DNA of 64,000 nt, taken from assembly GCA_001970955.1 (NCBI GenBank), contig MPUH01000202.1, positions 19,049 to 83,048 on the forward strand, written 5' to 3'. A program made the translations under genes and the position numbers. Position 1 is the stretch's first letter, and each line of letters opens with the position of its first letter. Below are positions 61,199-64,000 of this stretch, one piece after another. Source of the DNA: Stentor coeruleus (Eukaryota; Ciliophora; Heterotrichea; Heterotrichida; Stentoridae). Below the pieces are notes generated by a model. It was not told the DNA's origin and did no database searches. It saw nothing but the letters and a program-made list of their open reading frames with translations.

Positions 61199-61921
61199 AT
61201 TATATATCCTAGCGAAATGATATTAAATAGTGAAATGTGATTTAAAAAAATCGCATACACAGTAAATTTAAGATTAATACAAACAAAAAGTACCTTATAA
61301 TTAAAAAATCAATTCATAATAGATGCTTTGAGATAGAAACAATTTTAAATATAAAAATGTAAATTCTAACTTAAGCTTAAAAGAATATTTGAATTACGGA
61401 TGTAAAAAGTTTAAGCTGCTCAGAATCTAAAAAGGAAAGAATTGAAAAATTTAATGCGGAATATTGAAAAAGTAATAAGGATCAAGTGGAGGTAAAGAAA
61501 GAAGAGAAGCTCCAAGAGAAAAGCTACCAGGCTGGTCAGAAAATATACTCTGGAAGAAATGCAAAAGAAATAATTACAAGACTCAAGACTATAGGATGAA
61601 ATGAACAAAACTATCAAAAAAGAAAGTATAAATGAAAGAAAAAACGAGAATGAAGAAATAACTACAATTGAATATCAGTGCAATGAAGATAAATCCTCAA
61701 ATGCATGCTCAAACTTAAAAAATACTTTCTGGCATGCATTCTAAAAAATGATAAAAATTCAGAATAACTGAGAAACAATAGGAAAACATAAGATAATAGA
61801 GAAAGGGAGGATATACGCAGAATCAAACTACGAAATATATTTAAGAAGTAATGAATTTGCATAAACACCTAGTAATTAAATATATTAACTATAATACAAC
61901 CATCTAAAATATACACTATAA
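61199..61921. other. Intergenic with a purine-rich, ORF-poor stretch
   Basis: This 723-bp gap lies between divergent starts. Unlike other gaps, about 61420-61860 is rich in both G and A on the plus strand with codon-like GAA/AAG texture, yet all frames are short. The last 50 bp before 61922 are G-poor as in other leaders. It may be a decayed Lys/Glu-rich gene; not called as one. Confidence 0.4.
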
Positions 61922-64000
61922 ATGCTGGTTCTGACAAGTTTACTCATACTAAACCCCTTTGCCGCACGAGAACTTTTTACTTGTGACGAATCCTTCTGTC
62001 CAAGTAGTTATATAGGTGACGGTTGGTGTGATTCAGTCTGCATGAACAGCGGCTGCAACTATGATTCATCAGACAAATCAAGTTCTTCAGCTTCTGAAAT
62101 TTTTTTTTCTTCTGATTGTTTCGAATATTGCATGGATTACAATTGTGATTACCTCTCTTTAGGCAATGGAATTTGCAATACCGAATGCAATAATTATGAG
62201 TGTGGTTGGGATTTAGGAGATTGCGGATATTGTTCAAGTGATTGTACAATATCATTATTAGAAAACAACAAATGTGATTCTAAATGCAATAACTACTTAT
62301 GTAGATTTGACAATAATGGATGTGGCTGGTGTGTTGAAGGATGCTTTATCGAAGATATTTCTGATACAATCTGCCAAGAAAAATGCAATTACTATAGTTG
62401 CAATTATGATAATTATTATTGTATTGATACATGTTCTCCTTCTTGTCCAAATGAATGGATTGGAGATTCTTATTGTGATTCTGCATGTAACAATGCTAAT
62501 TGTAGTTACGATGGTGGGGATTGTGATTGCGATACAGGATGCAATATAGATATTTATAATGAAAACGACTGCAGATATACAAATGATGTTATTGATGACC
62601 CATGCGCAACATCCAAATGTAGTTTTAAACATTATGCTTGTGGTTGGTGTAATACAGGATGCTCTTTAGAATACTTAGGGAATGGAAAATGTGATGAAGC
62701 CTGCAATGTTGAAAGCTGTTACCACGATTATGGTGATTGTGGGTGTAATGCAGGTTGTGATACCATGTATATTGATGGAGTTTTTAATTATAAGGGAGCA
62801 TGTGAAAAGGAATGCCTTGTTCCTGAATGTGGATATAACTTTGGTGTGTGTAATAACGAAATAACTATTCAAGCAGCAGTGCTTAATCAAATAATCAAAC
62901 AAAGTTGGGCTGAAGAATATGATCCTAGTCAATGTAGTGATAAGTGTACAGATGCTATTTCTCAAACTTATACTGATTCAAATAAATGCCCTTATGATAA
63001 TGACTGTAATAATGATAAATGCCTTAACTGTTATGGGAATGTTGAGAATACTATTTTAAACTGTGTCAAAAGTGATGGAATGAATTGCTTAGTTTGTAAT
63101 ACTATGATGATTTTAGATCAATGTATTTCTCAAGTAAAAGAATGCCCTTTAGGATATGCTAAAGTGGATATTATTAAATATTTTAAACCATTGGAAAAGT
63201 GGTGTTTTGTCGATCCTGAAGTTTATTCAATGAACAAATATAAAATATTTTATGTCAGTCCATCTGAATCAACAGATCCTGGTAATGGAAGTAAAGAATC
63301 TCCTATGGTATCTTTGTATTATGCATTAATCTCAGTTTATGCATCATATACAAAAATTAAGCTAGATTATACTAAAGATCATTACTTTAAAGTATACCCT
63401 GAAGATGCAACTTCACCTTTTATTACTGATAATAAAGACCCTTTAAATACTATAAACTGGTATATTTATGAAGAACTTTGGATAGAAAGTGATGACGAAA
63501 ATTATAGAGCTAAAGTTTATTGGACTTCAGGAATGAAAATAACTCCTGTAGCTAAAAAATTTTATATCAAAAATATTGATTTTTATGGTACAAAAATCCT
63601 TAAAGAATGTGAAAGTGAAGTGTGCTTATATTGCCCTTATGCAACAGGCTCAGGGTCTATATGGTTTGATGATAGAGATGAAACTATTCCACTTGATGTT
63701 TATAACAATGATTATGGGAAAGATTGTAATACTTATAGTTCAACTTTAATATTTGATTTTACTAACCCTGCTATTTTTGAAAATGTACTGTTTTATGGAT
63801 TTAGATATCAATATAGTTCATTTATCTTAGCTAAAGGAGATCTTACTCTTAATAATGTAAATTTTGAGAAGATGCAAGCAACTGCTAGTGGAAGTGTTAT
63901 TAAAATGTTATGCAATTCTGATTGTATTAATACTAATTTTTATTATTATCAAGGCCTTGTGGAAGATATAGGCGCTGGATATGAGCATACAGAGTTTGTT
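61922..64000 (+). CDS. Paralogous LNR-repeat and beta-helix-like surface protein, 3' end outside window
   Basis: The frame opens at ATG 61922 (MLVLTSLLILNPFAA, a probable signal peptide with cleavage near residue 17) and is open for all 693 codons to the window end. It follows the 1-3164 minus-strand gene block by block: LNR units (IGDGWCD, CNNYECGWDLGDC, CSYDGGDCDCD), the spacer ECLVPECGYN, the second Cys-rich part CLNCYGNV, the conserved SPMVSLYYALISVYAS, and LNIDFYGTK-type beta-helix strands with VCLYCPY. Identity by eye is well over half in the LNR part and includes conserved indels, so the two are duplicates rather than distant relatives. Secreted or surface location is inferred; the C-terminus is not visible. 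Confidence 0.87.
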   Translation, partial: MLVLTSLLILNPFAARELFTCDESFCPSSYIGDGWCDSVCMNSGCNYDSSDKSSSSASEIFFSSDCFEYCMDYNCDYLSLGNGICNTECNNYECGWDLGDCGYCSSDCTISLLENNKCDSKCNNYLCRFDNNGCGWCVEGCFIEDISDTICQEKCNYYSCNYDNYYCIDTCSPSCPNEWIGDSYCDSACNNANCSYDGGDCDCDTGCNIDIYNENDCRYTNDVIDDPCATSKCSFKHYACGWCNTGCSLEYLGNGKCDEACNVESCYHDYGDCGCNAGCDTMYIDGVFNYKGACEKECLVPECGYNFGVCNNEITIQAAVLNQIIKQSWAEEYDPSQCSDKCTDAISQTYTDSNKCPYDNDCNNDKCLNCYGNVENTILNCVKSDGMNCLVCNTMMILDQCISQVKECPLGYAKVDIIKYFKPLEKWCFVDPEVYSMNKYKIFYVSPSESTDPGNGSKESPMVSLYYALISVYASYTKIKLDYTKDHYFKVYPEDATSPFITDNKDPLNTINWYIYEELWIESDDENYRAKVYWTSGMKITPVAKKFYIKNIDFYGTKILKECESEVCLYCPYATGSGSIWFDDRDETIPLDVYNNDYGKDCNTYSSTLIFDFTNPAIFENVLFYGFRYQYSSFILAKGDLTLNNVNFEKMQATASGSVIKMLCNSDCINTNFYYYQGLVEDIGAGYEHTEFV

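Noticed and set aside
1-64000. Alternative genetic code (TGA as Trp or reassigned stops)
   Set aside because: Intact genes end at TAA, TAG and TGA, for example TGA after the ABHD17-like and MORN genes, and conserved Trp positions use TGG. In-frame stops occur only in loci with other damage.
1-64000. tRNA, rRNA, CRISPR or transposon features
   Set aside because: No TTCRA-type T-loop with matching acceptor arms, no rRNA-like GC-rich blocks, no regularly spaced short repeats with unique spacers, and no transposase-like ORF or long terminal inverted repeats were found by eye.

Overview
This window looks like a stretch of macronuclear chromosome from a heterotrich ciliate that uses the standard genetic code, most likely Stentor or a close relative. 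Four observations support this. The DNA is very AT-rich and gene-dense. TAA, TAG and TGA all end genes and none is needed as a sense codon, which argues against Blepharisma and Condylostoma. Four clean introns are each exactly 15 nt with GTAA...AG ends. The gene content is ciliary and cytoskeletal (CFAP300, MORN, IQ, TPR, TSNAXIP1-like, giant coiled coils) together with ciliate-style surface proteins. The species is inferred.

Layout. The two ends (1-3164 minus, 61922-64000 plus) carry incomplete paralogues of a secreted or surface protein with Lin-12/Notch-type repeats followed by an Asn/Ile-rich beta-helix-like region; they face outward. 3.6-9 kb: ankyrin-SAM protein, a small four-TM protein, a protein with two cyclic-nucleotide-binding-like domains, and a coiled-coil protein. 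9.3-19.9 kb: one giant coiled-coil gene of about 3465 aa with all four 15-nt introns. 20.7-31.6 kb: a LITAF-like protein, an N-acylated helical protein, a GAF/PAS cyclic-nucleotide phosphodiesterase of about 1656 aa, a short basic protein, an SLC25 carrier followed by a decayed partial copy, and an ABHD17-like hydrolase. 31.8-46.4 kb: a 1244-aa coiled coil, mitochondrial EF-Tu, a nine-MORN protein, a TPR-IQ protein, a decayed gene, a TSNAXIP1-like protein, a small basic protein and a 915-aa IQ protein. 46.5-50.2 kb: two broken plus-strand loci, one RING/Cys-rich and one kinase-like plus HExxH. 50.8-61.2 kb: an Arg/Asp-rich protein, CFAP300, a TPR-like protein, a small one-TM protein, a multi-TM protein, a DUF229 sulfatase-like type II membrane protein and a short coiled coil.

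Two window-wide patterns matter for reading the annotation. First, eight single N bases each sit between two near-identical direct copies of 47-174 bp. These are unmerged contig overlaps, not biology. They split four genes artificially and add about 819 bp; with the copies collapsed, every affected intact gene becomes one clean reading frame. Second, non-coding DNA shows strong strand asymmetry tied to gene direction: C-rich and nearly G-free before each start on the coding strand, G-rich and C-poor after each stop. The switch points in divergent and convergent gaps agree with the gene calls.

Most genes are independent units with 40-700 bp gaps and no operon logic. Functionally the window leans to cilia, cortex and signalling. 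Three or four decayed loci between 30.5 and 50.2 kb are unusual for macronuclear DNA and are the most interesting part apart from the surface-protein pair. No tRNA, rRNA or CRISPR signal was seen.
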